Shown: positions 1-12,262, counted from the stretch's first letter. The stretch: 64,000 nt of DNA from Paratinospora sagittata (GCA_035771175.1 CM069613.1:7803501-7867500); one strand, 5' to 3'. A program made the numbers and translations. The notes: generated by a model not told the origin, from the letters alone.

Positions 1-540
1 ACACTACATATGTAAGAAGGTAAAAAAATCTCAGATCATCTGAGTGTTCTCAACGTAATCGTCTCTGAATTGGAATCTATTGGAGTGACCATTGAAGATG
101 AAGATAAAGCTTTACGGCTTATCTGGTCTCTTCTATTTTCTTTTGAGCACATGATCCTATCTTGATGTATGGGAAGGAGACAATCATTTTTTTCAAAGGT
201 CATTGGTACTCTCATTTCTGAAGAGAGAAGGCTTAGCTGTAAAAAGAAATTTTCATTTGAAGAATTCGCACTAGTTGCTGAAAGTGGAAAGTGGAAAGAG
301 GAAGAAGAACTCCATGAAGAAAGTTTGTTGGATGTGTGGACAATCGGGGAACGTCAAGCAAGATTGTCAAAAAGGTGGAGCAAGTTCGGCTAGCAGCTCC
401 AAGTCGTTTTCTAAAGCTAACACTGTGTCCAATGAAGATTTCTCAGATATCCTCTGAGATGGGATATGTACATCCTCATGACATGTTGCTAATTGTCATG
501 AAAGAGGACGTGTTAGTGGATCCACAAAATTGCACATGAG
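1..540 (+). pseudogene. Ty1/copia gag fragment with degenerate zinc knuckle
   Basis: This is the C-terminal part of a copia gag (nucleocapsid) protein. The leading frame reads ISDHLSVLNVIVSELESIG followed by DEDKALRLIWSLL, the usual end of the UBN2/gag domain. It breaks at a TGA near 164-166 and resumes with LISEERRLS. The zinc knuckle is in another frame (about 320-360) as CWMCGQSGNVKQDC. The spacing is CX2CX4-X-X4C, but the histidine of the normal CCHC is replaced by Asn, so metal binding should be lost. A serine-rich tail ending DFSDIL follows, as in intact relatives. The 5' end lies outside the window. Frameshifts and stops mark it as dead. Family assignment rests on recalled gag similarity. 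Confidence 0.75.
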
Positions 541-849
541 CATTGGTTTGGCATTGATGCAAGGTGTGTGGTGGACTGATGTCGATGGCTAAAGAACTCT
601 CAAAAAAGCCAAACATGAGAGTTGCACTATAATTTTCAGCAAGATTGTTCGACATGTGCCGATGTGAAATTCTTAGAATATTTTAAAAATCTAAGTGTGT
701 ATACTTTTTTATAATGGAGTATGTTGATTCGCGAATTTGAGAATTGTGGTTGTGGGAAAAAGACAAAAGTGGTTGAATTCTCTTCCCAAGGAGTTTGACT
801 AAAAAACTTGAAGAAATGGATAAAATAATTTTTTAATGGCCAAGTTGGA
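541..849. other. Degraded retrotransposon sequence, no readable gene
   Basis: No frame is maintained here. The last 60 bases or so resemble the gag N-terminus that continues in the next feature. The rest is probably decayed copia sequence, but I recognise no domain. Confidence 0.4.
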
Positions 850-1134
850 GCTTTATTGATCCAATCTAGAGTATTTGTGGCTTTGAAAGGCAAACCAACC
901 ACTACTTCCAGCAAAGATTATGAAAAATCCTGTATGAGTGACGTAGATTGGGATGAATTAGATTTGAGAGCTGCAAGTGGAATAAGGCTATGTTTGACGA
1001 AGAATATTCTCGCAAATGTGCGTGAAATATCAACAACTAAAGAGCTTTGGGAAAAGGTTGAAGAATTGTATCTAGCAAAAAACATCTCAAATCGTGTGTA
1101 CCTGAAAGAAAAACTCTTAACAAGTGGTATCAAT
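850..1134 (+). pseudogene. Copia gag N-terminal fragment (left arm of an inverted duplication)
   Basis: Reads LIQSRVFVALKGKP, then SDVDWDELDLRAASGIRLCL and TTKELWEKVEELYLAKN, the N-terminal half of a copia gag (DUF4219/UBN2 type). It is cut off at 1134, where an LTR begins with TGTTGG. The same gag segment, cut at the same base, occurs on the minus strand at 2737-3090. One copy therefore arose by inverted duplication of the other rather than by independent insertion. Non-functional. Confidence 0.75.
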
Positions 1135-1554
1135 TGTTGGTAAATAGTGGCTCGGTCCACAATGTGGGACCTGGAGTGGTTGGAAGGCCATGTGAAATCA
1201 CATGGCTTCACAACCACGTGGAGAGACCAACTTTCTATAAATTGGTCTCCCCTCTCCCTTTCTCTTACATCTAAAAAAGAAGAGAAAGAGAGGAAAAAGA
1301 AAAACTAGTAAGAGGAGAAACTCTCAAGAAAGTAGTGAGAGGGTATAAAGAAGAGAGAGACAGTATGAGTGTTTCATTGGTTTTTTCCCTAGATTTTTGT
1401 GAAATCTTCATCTCCCGTATACGTTTGCGGATTTTTGCCGAACCACGTAAATCTGTGTGTTTCTTCTTTGTTGCTTTGATTTCTTCTTGGTTGCTTTAAA
1501 TTTGCATCCTTGTGTGAGCGTGTTTGTGTGTGTTCCGCTGCGTGAATCTATACA
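1135..1554 (+). mobile_element. Copia LTR (element A), 5' LTR
   Basis: About 420 bp, starting TGTTGGTAAATAGTGG and ending TATACA. A TATA-like TATAAATT lies near 1237-1244, and a purine-rich AGAGAAAGAGAGG tract follows. It is followed two bases later by a primer-binding site and then gag, which is the order expected for a 5' LTR. It interrupts the gag fragment of another copia element. Its first part recurs inverted at 2461-2736. Confidence 0.7.
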
Positions 1555-1556
1555 AA

Positions 1557-1573
1557 TTGGTATCAAAGCGAGG
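1557..1573 (+). promoter_or_regulatory. Primer-binding site of copia element A
   Basis: TTGGTATCAAAGCGAGG matches the tRNA-Met(i) type priming site (TGGTATCAGAGC) with one change. It lies immediately after the LTR end. It would prime minus-strand cDNA. Confidence 0.6.
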
Positions 1574-1814
1574 TTCTCGCAAAGTACAAACACGTGGTGG
1601 TGCCGGTCGCTTTGCCATATCGGTAATCACAGGAGGGTGATTATTGCTTGGAGCCGCAGTTAATCGCACTGAAAGCATTACCATGTGCTATCTGGTCAAG
1701 CGAGTTGCAGAGGCGTTGCTGTAGAATGGTTGCGTAGAAGGAAAGAAAAGAGAGAGTAGGTGGAAAGAAAGAAAAAAAAAGGTGGCAGTTTTTTTTTTTC
1801 TCTCACAACTTTGG

Positions 1815-2460
1815 TGTGAACCAAAGTCTACAAAAGACAAAACAATTTTGTCTTTGGTGTTTAAAAATGCGAGCTCTTTTGGTACAAGATGGGCTGCTGA
1901 AGGCGCTAAAGGGAAGAGATGCATTGCTAGCAAATCTGATAGAAGAAGAAAAAGACAACATCATTGATAAAACAGTTACTGCTTTTCTTTTATGCTTGGG
2001 TGATAAAGTCTTGTGAGAAATTTCAAATGAAACGACAACCACGGGTAGGTTGAAACTAGAGGGTATATGACAAAATCTCTGACAAATAGTCTATATTTGA
2101 AAAAGCAGTTGCACATGTTGAAATATGAAGGAAGACACATCAATGAGAGAACATCACTATGAGTTTAATAGAATTCATATGGCCTTGAAGAATGTTGATT
2201 ATAAACTCATTGATGAGGACCAAGCAATGTATTTGATATGTTTACTATCAGATTCCTATGAGCACTTCGTTGATGCTTTGATTCTCGGTAGAGACACCCT
2301 GACTTTGGAAGATGTCAAAGCAACTTTGAACTCTAAAGAGTTGAAAGAGATGGTTATTGAAGATAAAGGAAAAAGCTCAGGTGAAGGCTTGCTTGCTATA
2401 GGTAGATCTGAACAGAGAAGGTCCAAAGGTCGTTGTGGTCGATCCAGGTCAAAATCAACG
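1815..2460 (+). pseudogene. Copia element A gag, truncated
   Basis: A gag of the TNT1-like copia type. The segment around 1865-2015 reads LVQDGLLKALKG, then DKTVTAFLLCLGDKVL and a stop. A second segment, 2125-2460, reads MKEDTSMREHHYEFNRIHMA, then the tail ELKEMVIEDKGKSSGEGL and a basic GRCGRSRSKS stretch just before where the zinc knuckle should be. Internal stops lie between the two. The coding sequence ends at 2460 in a piece of LTR facing the other way, so protease and pol are missing. Dead. Confidence 0.75.
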
Positions 2461-2736
2461 GTTTATGAAACAGTTATGAAGATTTCACTAAAATCTTCGG
2501 AGAAAACCACTAAAACACTCATACTCTCTCTCTTTTTTATACCCTCTCACTAGTTTCTTGAGAGTTTCTCTTCTTACTAGTTTTTCTTTTTCCTCTCTTT
2601 TTTTTTTTAGACACAAGAGAAACGAAGAGGGGAGACCAATTTATAGAAAGTTGGTCTCTCCATGTGGTTGTGATTTCACAAGGCCTTCCAACCACTCAGG
2701 GTCCCACCTTGTGGGCCGAGCCACTATTCATCAACA
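2461..2736 (-). mobile_element. Partial copia A LTR, inverted
   Basis: On the minus strand this begins TGTTGATGAATAGTGG at 2736 and follows the first roughly 275 bp of the LTR at 1135-1554, including the TATA-like motif and the AG-rich tract. It is the inverted partner of that LTR and lacks the distal third. Confidence 0.75.
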
Positions 2737-3090
2737 ATTGATACCACTGGTTAAGAATTTTTCTTTCAAGTACACATGATTTGAGATATTTTTTGCATGA
2801 TACAATTCTTTAAGCTTTTCCCATAGTTCTTTGGTTGTTAATATTCTACGTACATTTGCAAGAATATTCTTCGCCAAACATAGCCTTATTCCACTTACAA
2901 CTCTCAAATCTAATTCATCCCAATCTTCGTCACTCATACAGGATTTTTCAGAATCTTTGCTAAAAGTAAGTGGTTGGTTTGCCTTTCAAAGCCTTGTATA
3001 CTCAGATTGGATTAATAAATCTTTGACTTGAATTTGCTACAAGCCAAAATTAATCCTCCCATCAAACTTCTCAATTTCAAACTTAATTGT
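2737..3090 (-). pseudogene. Copia B gag N-terminal fragment
   Basis: Minus-strand gag: ALKGKP-type start, then SDEDWDELDLRVVSGIRLCL and TTKELWEKLKELYHAKN, nearly the same as 850-1134. Upstream on the minus strand lie a leader and primer-binding site (3114-3125) and an LTR end at 3128, so this copy is still joined to its own 5' region. It ends at 2737, where the LTR A fragment starts. Confidence 0.75.
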
Positions 3091-3113
3091 TGACACTCCT
3101 GTCAGTGAACCTT

Positions 3114-3125
3114 GCTCTGATGCCA
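3114..3125 (-). promoter_or_regulatory. Primer-binding site of copia element B
   Basis: On the minus strand this reads TGGCATCAGAGC, one mismatch from the usual tRNA-Met(i) complement. It sits two bases after the LTR end at 3128. Confidence 0.6.
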
Positions 3126-3467
3126 CTTGTTAAGAATTTGGGTTGTTATAACGAGAATTTGCAAATTCTACACCAGAATTTTTTTTTTTTTAAAGAAACT
3201 AAAAATATTATATATATGTGAATGAAAATTAAGATTTGTACAACGCCTTTTCCACTAAAACATGACTGTATACAAATACAATATTTCCCCAACCCCTTAA
3301 CCAATCCCCTAAGGGGTAACCCTTAGACAAACTACTATTAGCAACCAAAAAGAAGCTAATAGGTGAGACTTCTCCCACACTGCATCTGCCGAGGAAAACT
3401 CATCATGGAACACCCTTTTGTTCCGCTCCTTCCATAGATACCATAGTACTGCCAGATACACCACCTT

Positions 3468-6400
3468 CTAGTGGTCTCTCCATAAAGAATGAACCCTGTC
3501 CAATAAGGGGAATATGTTTACATACTCTTCCAACACAACCTCATCATACGTGACAGAGAATTGAACACACCGCCAGCACCAAACCTCCTTGGCAACTGGA
3601 CATCCGCACCACAAATGACGCACATACTCCATATCATGTCTACACAAGTAACACCAAAATGGGGATAAGCACATGTATGGACACCTTTTTTTGCATCATA
3701 TACCTCGTATTCATCTTCCCATGGGAAGCAACCCACCCCAAGAATTTAACCTTCGATGGTATTGGAACTTTCCATAAAAAGTGATAAGGGAAAGGAGGAA
3801 CATGAGGCTGGGTAAGGATTTTGGAGTAAAAGGATTTTGTGGAGAACAAACCATATGGCCAAACAATTCTATCATCATCCCCGGATAGATGACAACCCTG
3901 TAACATCCCGAGTAAAGACAATATGTTTTCCTCCTCCCATGGGTGCACATTCCTCCCTAAATGTAAATCCCAGGACAATTGTGCATCATCCGAGTTTCGC
4001 GCAAAATCAATAACAGGTTTATTATGTGATGAGGAACGTCGATAAAGGTTTGGAAACATGGATTGAAAAGTTTCATTACCACACCATAAATCCTCCCAAA
4101 AACGTATCGAGTCACCCACCCCTAATTTAAGTCTGATCATTGGTAAAAAAATGGGATACACTGATGAGATAAACTTCCAAGGACTCCTAAAGGTGGCCCT
4201 AGCAACTAACCTAGCAACCCTTTGGTTGTCATGTAACCTATGCCTTCTACAAATAACCTTTCTCCACAATTGCTCCTTTTCGCATGAAAATCTCCATAGC
4301 CATTTACCGATTAGCGCCTTGTTTCAACCTGAAATATTTCATGTTCCCAGACCACCCTGTTCGATACTCCGCTGAACAACTCTCCAAGCAACAAGGTGAG
4401 ACCCATGTAACCTGTCTTCATTCCCCCAAAGAAAATCCCTCATTAATTTCTCAATCTTATCTGCCGCCATCACTGGAATCCTAAACACTGACAGGTAGTT
4501 TGTGGGAAGAGCATCCAGTACTGACTTAATCAACGTTAACCTGCCCCCCTTTGAGAGAAAACTTCTTTTCCATCCATCCAACCTTCATGTTACCTTATCC
4601 ACTACCGGATCCCAAAAATCCATTTTGGAGGGATTACCTCCTAATGGCATTCCCAAATATTTCATAGGCCACGAGCTAGAGGAGCATCCAACTTGATTTT
4701 CCATCCCCTCTAACCAATCCTGACATACGTTAATGCCGGCCTACTGACTTTTAGACATATTGATGGCCATTCTTGAAATCCAACAAAAACATTTAACCAT
4801 CATGGATGCATTGTGGATACAACTCTCATTTCCCTTCAGGAAGAAAAGAGTATCATCAAAAAATTGTAAGTGAGTAACCTCCACATTCTCCCTTCCAACC
4901 AAGAACCCCTTAATCAAGCTAGCCTCCCTTGCTTTGTCCATCAATCTTCCCAACACGTCAACCAACAAAGTAAACGGGAAAAGAGAGAGCGAATCTCCTT
5001 GCCGAAGTCCTCTTTCCCCCACAAACTTACCCCGAGGACGTCCATTCACGAACACAGAGAAAGACACAAATCTTAGGCACCCTTGAATCCACCTCCTCCA
5101 CCTTATACCGAACCCCTTCATTTTCAAAACATAATCAAGAAAATCCCAATTGATCATATCATATGCTTTAGCAAAATCAATTTTGAAAACCACCCCCACC
5201 TTCTTATTGGATCTATAATCCTCCACTAACTCATTGGCAACTAGTATCGCATCAACAATTTGGCGCCCTTGTACAAAAGCCATTTGATTTTCTAAAACCG
5301 TCCCCTGTAAAACCCCCTTCAACCCGTTCGCCAAAATCTTTGTGATTATCTTGTAAAGACTTGTGGTTAAACTAATAGGCCTAAAATCAACCACCCTTCT
5401 TGAAACAATCTTCTTAGGAATTAGACATATATATGTCTCATTAGTACACCCTTTAATTACCTCGTTATGAAAAAATTCCATCAACACCTTCATAAGGTCT
5501 TCCTTCACAATGTCCCAACTAGCCTGGAAAAAAGACATAGTCATACCATTCGGTCCAGGTGCTTTAGATCCCTCACAATCAAACACAACTTGTTTGATAT
5601 CCTCCAAATCAAAAGGTTGTTTGATCCCATCTCTATCCACCCCTTCAATTGGACACCAATCAATTCCATCCACCCCCCCCACCCACACCATCGGAACCTC
5701 TAGAAAAAACACCGCGAAAATGACCAATTACCTCTTCCCCTTCAACCACTGACCCATCCTCCCTTTCCAACTTCAATATGGAATTAATTGCTCTACGACC
5801 GGACATTAACCTATGGAAAAATTTGGAATTAGCATCTCCCTATTTGAACCATCGAACCTTAGATTTGAGAATGGCAGCCTATCTTCATTCACACATAGCT
5901 TCCATAACTTAGCTTTAGCAATTGATCTCTCCCTGGCCAATGTCTCATTCCAATCAGGACCACCTTCTTTTTTATCAAGATCCGCTACAATCCCCTCTAA
6001 CTCCTTCCTCCTCACCACATCCTATCCCATAATCTCTTTACCCCACCCATGAAGCCTAGACTTCACATGTCTCATCGCTTGCATAAACTTGTACCCTTCC
6101 CACCCTAATGAAGGCCCTTCACTCCACCACCCCCCCAACCGATTTTTAAACTCGGGATGATTGATTATTCGACAATCAAACCTTGGAGGTGCTGGCCTCC
6201 ATAAGGATTTGGTGGTATCAATCACCACCGGCCAATGATTAGAAACTAATCTACTGCTTACCTCCTGTCTATGGAAAGGAAATACCTCCCCCCAACCCGC
6301 CCCCAACAAAAATCTGTCCAATCGACAACACACTGTCTGTAGTTGAAAATTGGACCAAGTAAAATTACCATTGAGAAGAGGGGGATCGATAAGCTCCAAC

Positions 6401-6912
6401 TCTCTAATCAATTCATCAAACTCCCTCATACTCCTTATGAGCCTCCCACTACCCACCTTTTCAGAGAGAGATCGTACTACATTAAAATCACCGCTGACGC
6501 ACCACTTGTCCCCACAAATGCTATTAAGCCCTGCAATTTCATCCTAAAACGAACTTCTAAGTCTCCTATCATTGGGGCCATATACCCCTGACAGCCACCA
6601 CCCATCTTCATCCCCCTCCCCCTCCTTAATCTTCACAGACACGAAAAATTCCCCAATTAGTCTATCAAAAACTGTAACCGCTCTTGAATCCCATGCCACT
6701 AATGGTTCTCCTGCTGTCCCCATCGTGGGAAGAAAAACGCAGTCTTTGAATCTTGACTGCCACAGTGCACCCACCAATACTATGTCCACCCTTGTACGTT
6801 TGACCTCCTGAAGTATGATAATATCAGGACTAAACTTCCCAATGGACCTCTTGATCATACGTTTCTTATCTTTTGACCCACACCCTCAAATGTTCCATAT
6901 GAGAATCTTCAT
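3468..6912 (-). pseudogene. LINE ORF2: AP endonuclease, reverse transcriptase, zf-RVT
   Basis: Starts MKILIWNI at 6912, then a TGA at 6886-6888 inside the conserved endonuclease WNIRG motif. The endonuclease continues with PDIIILQEVKR and a GDFN motif near 6490. The RT (5727-4741) has SKAPGPNGM, FVQGRQIVDAILVANE, FKIDFAKAYD and LRQGDSLS. The catalytic box reads FFDD (normally FADD), with both aspartates kept. Downstream are MDGWKRSFLSKGGRLTLIKS (from 4581), a GLGT-type joint, and a zf-RVT region (4269-3640) with CX2C-like residues near the 3' end. Length and order are those of a complete L1 ORF2, broken by several stops. Confidence 0.85.
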
Positions 6913-6960
6913 TATGACAGAACTGTACCCCAACCACTAGCACACACACCACCTCAAAAC

Positions 6961-9567
6961 CTACACCGCCTCGGGGACAATCTGCTTGCCACTGTCCAGC
7001 TCCACTAGAAAGCACATCATTCTTTGCAAAAAGGCAATCGCTTCTTCCTTCAATAAGCTTCCCCTACCTTCCTGATGAATTCCCCCAGATGGATTACCCA
7101 CTCCACCACTCCCATTTTTTATCACAACTACCCCTGCAATACCACCTTGGTTGGGCATGCCAGGACAAACCGCCGGGCTACTAGGATCATCCTGGACACC
7201 GGGAGATCTCTGAACAGAATATAGGGGAGGGGATTGGGCAAACTGTAAAGGGCTATGGGGACGACAAGGCTGACTCACAAGCTCAGGCAAGGGGAAGGGG
7301 GGAACTCGATTAGGAACGAGAGAAGGGGAGGGAGATGAGTGACAAAAGATACCAATACCATTTAAATTAAAATCATCGGTGCATACCTTCGCCATGGGCA
7401 TATGATCACCATGGATATCCCCTGGCATGTGCACCCCATTCAACGAATCAACTTTATCAGACTCAGCCTCGCTCCTACCCCCCTCATCCGAAGAGTTGCT
7501 CTCATATTGGGAGGAAACGACCGCTAAAGAATCAAGCACTCTCTCATCCTTCGAGCCAACATCGCTAGAACATCCTTCAAGCACACTCGAACTGTTTCCT
7601 CTGCCATCGCCCATGCACAGACCTTTTTGGGACATCATCATCGAAGCCGCAACTCTTTTGAACTCATTCATGCTCTTTTGGCGACGCCGTTTATAAACCT
7701 TAACAACCCTTTTCTTCCCATTCGCAATCGCCTGCCTATTCCTACCTATTTTGTCGGACCTTATGAGAAATTATCTCATTTTTTTTTTCCGCTGGCCCAC
7801 TGAAGCTGTTAGTGGGTTAGGCGCGTGGGCTATGAAAGAGATGGGCTTTGCAGCCCATGAAGCAGGTGCTGATAAACAACCTCTGACCAAGGATGGGCCC
7901 ATTTGAGGCCCACTCAATCCACGTTCAGACCTATCACTGCCCATCGATCCACGGGCTGTCTAAGGAATGGGGCCCACCTGCATGAGCTCGGGCAGAATTG
8001 ATTCAGCTGGCCCACTGTAATCGATACTGATAGTAGCCAATCCACACGTCCCTACTCTACCACCACAATCACTGCACGTCTTTGACTGGCCACGCGTCAC
8101 ACGGTCCGCATGACTTGGACAGAGCACTCCCTCTCCAGACTGTCTCCGCCACGCGTCAAACCCTCCTATGGCCAATGTTTGGCAATGGCGGCGACTCTAT
8201 CTCTTTCTGCTACCAGATCATCATTATGTTCAGTCGTCAGAACTGAGTGTACCGAAGAATGAAAAAATATTCCGTTTGACAGGGGAACAACATTCGGCTC
8301 CACCCTCGACAGAGCTTCTGTTGTGCTATTGCGCACCTCGTCCTAAACTAAGACCGAAAATCATTTTCCGGCGACCATGTGCCAAGGTCGAACAATTAGA
8401 TCTTGAGCCTTTCAGCACCATCGGAAATCTCCATTTGTTCCGACAGAAAACCACACGTCCATCCCTTCACCTTAATTCTCGCCATGTCAAACTCATGCCC
8501 CTTCGATGTTAATGGATGCAACTCAATTAGACCTCCACACTTATTTCCAATAGAGGTCAAGACCTCCATTTCCAGGAAGAGAGCGGAATACCCTCCACTC
8601 CAACCCATTCGTTCCTACATTGGAACCTACGATTCTCCAATTGCAACGCCTTGCACCATTTCTGAACTCTGTAGTTGATGGTGCTACTCGCCATTTTACC
8701 TTTGAGAAGAACCTCCATCTCCTCCCTGTAGGCACACAAAAGAAACGCACAGTCGGCACATATAGGGTTGAGCCAACAATTCCTGGCAAATCTCTCCGAC
8801 AACTCGTTCTCAATAGCCATCCATTTCGCCTCATCTGATGACCTAAAAATCACCACACACCTTTCCCATTTATCCTCCTCTTCCCCCCTTTGTGTTGTGT
8901 TTACCTCGATAACGGGAGGCACGTTGTAGCCTGTCTCAGGAACAAACTGCGATGCATCAGCTGCCTCTTTCATTCGTTCAGCCTAGTTCAACGTCGATGC
9001 CGTCGCTTGAACTTTATTTTGCTCTGGATTACCAACGCATTTGTTCAAAGCCTTCACCAACTTCTTCCACTGCATGTTACCGCCTTCGTCCGACACGAAA
9101 ATAGTTTGTTGAGAACCTTTTTCAACATTCGTGATACGCAGATAACCGCCCCTAAAGTTGGTAAAGGATTCTAGAAGTAAGAAGGAGGGTCCACTACGAT
9201 GAATCCTCTTGAAACTGCCGTCCCTCTAAGATAAGCAAGCCTCGTCAACTGCCTTAGCAAGCCATCTAGCCGACCCCATGTTCATCTTAACGGAAAAAAC
9301 TTTGGATTTCGTCGACTCCTCGATGAAGACATTACCCACTCCAGATCCACCCCACACTTTATACCATTTTAGTGAAGAATGAAACGTAAAGACGGAACCG
9401 CTCCAAGCCGCATGACTCTTCTGTTGAAGACCGTTCGATTTTCCACCTTGATAAACGCCGTCACGACCCTCAACTTTTTCGACGTTACCGCCGCCGTGAC
9501 CCCATTGATTCCGTTCGCGTTGCTGTAGATCCCGACGCCTACGAAAACCCTGTCGCTTGTCCGTCAT
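6961..9567 (-). pseudogene. LINE ORF1 (DUF4283-type RNA-binding protein)
   Basis: Begins MTDKRQGFRRRRDLQQRERN, a basic N-terminus. A middle part (about 8970-8400) contains WMAIENELSERFARN and ASSTINYRVQKWCKALQLE, which resembles the DUF4283 domain of plant LINE ORF1 proteins. The C-terminal part (7671-6961) is a low-complexity, Ser/Pro/Gly-rich tail ending KQIVPEAV. Stops or frameshifts separate the three parts. The product would coat LINE RNA with ORF2 protein. Domain naming is from memory of plant LINE architecture. Confidence 0.65.
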
Positions 9568-10277
9568 CCTGAACTAAAATTGATGATTTCAAACAAGATG
9601 AAGCAACAAATTGGAAGTAGACGACATCGTGATTCCTGGAGAAGATTGAAGAATGACGTCTTAGAGAAGACAAAACATCATCTGTTGCACTCCTAATTTC
9701 AGATCCAAATACACATGAATCCCATTGTTTCAGCCATAAGTGAACCTGAAAGTAGCAACTCACTAATAATCATTTTCTACACTAGGATTTTTCACTTCCA
9801 GAAATATTGATAGTAAAAGAAATACAAGAAATAGAGAAGAATCACAATACAATGATTTACGTGGAAAACTCCAAAACCGGAGAAAAACCACGGGCTATCA
9901 AAGACAAATTCACTATGTGAAAAATTATTACAATCACATAGACATACCACTTAACCCAAAACTCCTTACGCCCAAAAACACTCTTTAATCTTTCAATGAG
10001 TACACAAAGATAAGAGAATCAAGAGAAGGCAAAATACAAATACCTTCCTCACTAAATGATTTAAAATGCTTATCTTGGGTTGCTAAGGGGTGCTTCTTTG
10101 GGTTATTGAATGAGAACCAAAGTATGTTATTTATAGGTGAAAGATAGATTTAAATATTCTTTGAGGTGGACCAAGCCAACCACTTCAAGACAATTGCCTA
10201 CTAACAATAATTCATCACCCTATTACTTTTGCTCACAATTGTCTTCAATTATTGACTCCAATAATTGTCCACCAACA

Positions 10278-12262
10278 ATTCTCCCACAAACTTCACCTAA
10301 TTACTCACTAACTACATAAAATAAAATAATTTTTATTAGGCCAATAACTCAACATTTCATGGGCTTTACCAAATCTCTAAGTTAGCAATTGTTCAGTTTT
10401 ATTTATTGAATAGATATTGTTAACGGGTGTGGTTAGTCAAAATCACATTGGTGCTCCCATGTGAATGATGGATCAAATGGTGCCAAGCTTTCGATTTTAT
10501 CCAAGTGACATGCGCTACTTCTTGAGGTTAACGGGGAGTGGGACGATAATAAAGATTTTGATGACACTTGTTGTAGATTCAGTCTTAGAAATTTCCTGCA
10601 ACATTTGGAGTCCTATGGTATATTGGCTCTCTTTTTGGAGCAAATCCATGGCTTATTGGATATTGGAATAGCGTTGATTTGGTGGTTCAAATATGAGACC
10701 TCATGGATGATTCAAATCACAAAGTGAGTCCTAACATCGAAGATCTAACACTTTAAAAAATTTCTTTTTTTGATGTTTAGTTTGGTCTTCTTCATTTGAA
10801 CCTTAGTTTATTTGTTTCTCAATTAAGAGAAGTGTGATTTGAGCTCAAATTTGATTGAAGCACCATTGGATGCTAGTGTTTCTTCAAATTGCTAGAATTT
10901 TTGTGGTGAGACTGGTGAAATTTTCAAGCTTAATGCTAAATTTCTTTGGTGGATATTAAGTGTAAATACCACCTTAAATATATTTTAGTTTTTTAATAAC
11001 ATATTTTGTTGAATGACTTGATTCATTGAAGGAGACTCCTTAAGATGTTATGTTGTGGTATTGGGAATATTCTTTGACTTGTAATTGTTCATAAAATACC
11101 ATAGAACAATAGTTTAATGGTTAAGGAATGAATTGTTATGCCTATCTTACTTTTGGGGTGTTGGTTCTGTGGTTGATTCTATTGCTAAAGGTGCGAGAGT
11201 GGATGTACTATAAAAAATGCAAGAATTTGCCAAAACAATTTGTTAAATTTGATAAAATTTGACAAACTTTAATAGATCTTTAACTTTTCAATTAGAAAAT
11301 GCAAAAAATCGATAAAATTTGATGAAATTTAACAAAGAAGAAAACTTGTGTTATTTCATCTATAAAAAACAAAAAGAATTACCAATAGTTACACGCTATT
11401 TTTAACTTCATCAACCAACATAGCAATATAAGCTAACAAATTTTGTAATTTTATGGGATATGCCTTACAGAAAAAAAGAAGAAAAGAAGCAAGGAAAACA
11501 AAAGTAAAAAAAAAAAAAAAGAAAGTTAAAATAAGACAAACTTAAAAATACATCGAAGAGTTCCCAAAGCTATATTCTTTCATTTAAAATCCCATACAAC
11601 AAGATGAAAAAGCAATACATTTGAATCATAAACTAATAGGTGGAATGCCAAACTAACAAATTATATGGTCTAGAAGCAAGTCACTACAAAATCGAAAATC
11701 AAAACACAGAAAAGGGATTATGGACAAAAGCCACCATTTCAAATTTAGTAACCCTCTTAACAAAATTGATCTTGTTAGGTCATTTATGATTTTTTTTTTT
11801 TTGTGTAAAAGTTTCTATTTATATTAATTTTTAGCTTATATTACAATAAATCTAGATAATTTAGCATCTATGCAAAAATTCTCTAAATTTCCTCTAATTT
11901 AGCAAATCTTTACAAAAGTTCTCCACGTCGAATTAAACTTTTACGAATTAATTTTGATTTTCAAGTGACCAAAATCTAGGACAAAGTTGAATTTTCGATC
12001 CTTGAAAAGGTGTTGTACCGTGTAAATAGAGTAGGTTTTGCATTGCCAACTCCTTTAGTAATATTTGAACCTTTTAAGTTATAACTTCTTACATACATTT
12101 GATTAAAGTAAAGAAAATGGGTCGGGTGTGCTTCAAAAAATTTCAAATCTTGATAGCTTTCTAAGATTTATGAATGGAAAAGAAAAGAAGTTAATGTGTT
12201 TGTGAAACATTAATAGCTAGAGAAGGATTCTATTGTAATTAACCGTTACTAAAACTATAGAA
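10278..12262. other. AT-rich sequence, no gene recognised
   Basis: Only short spurious frames occur. Homopolymer A and T runs are common. The first few dozen bases may be the 3' internal end of a copia element whose LTR ends at 10277. I saw no exon of the TATA gene here. Confidence 0.5.

Larger units (their letters stand above)
850..3020. repeat. Inverted duplication of gag B plus LTR A
   Basis: The order gag B then LTR A on the plus strand (850-1400) is mirrored on the minus strand (about 3020-2470). The gag/LTR junction is identical in both arms. Arms are about 550 bp around about 1.07 kb containing the rest of LTR A and its gag. Confidence 0.75.
3184..9774 (-). mobile_element. L1-type LINE, near full length
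   Basis: A 6.6-kb non-LTR retrotransposon on the minus strand, inserted in the copia B LTR. It is flanked by an 18-bp target-site duplication, TTCTACACyAGrATTTTT, at 3166-3183 and 9775-9792 with two mismatches. A poly(A) tail (a T run around 3179-3191 on the plus strand) marks its 3' end. It carries both ORFs in order: an RNA-binding ORF1 (9567-6961) and an endonuclease/RT ORF2 (6912-3468). Multiple stops and frameshifts show it is inactive. Confidence 0.88.
3128..10277 (-). mobile_element. Copia B LTR, split by a LINE
   Basis: The LTR occupies 3128-3183 and 9793-10277, about 541 bp without the insertion. On the minus strand it starts TGTTGGTGGACAATT at 10277 and ends TTCTTAACA at 3128. Just outside 10277 the minus strand reads TTTGTGGGAGAAT, which looks like a polypurine tract. 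A primer-binding site lies beyond 3128. A 3'-LTR signal on one side and a 5'-LTR signal on the other suggest a shared LTR between two internal regions, although the internal region right of 10277 is not readable. Confidence 0.6.

Noticed and set aside
7427..7696. Plus-strand frames inside the LINE (also near 5467-5752 and 8168-8678)
   Set aside because: They are the reverse strand of well-supported LINE ORF1 and ORF2 coding sequence.
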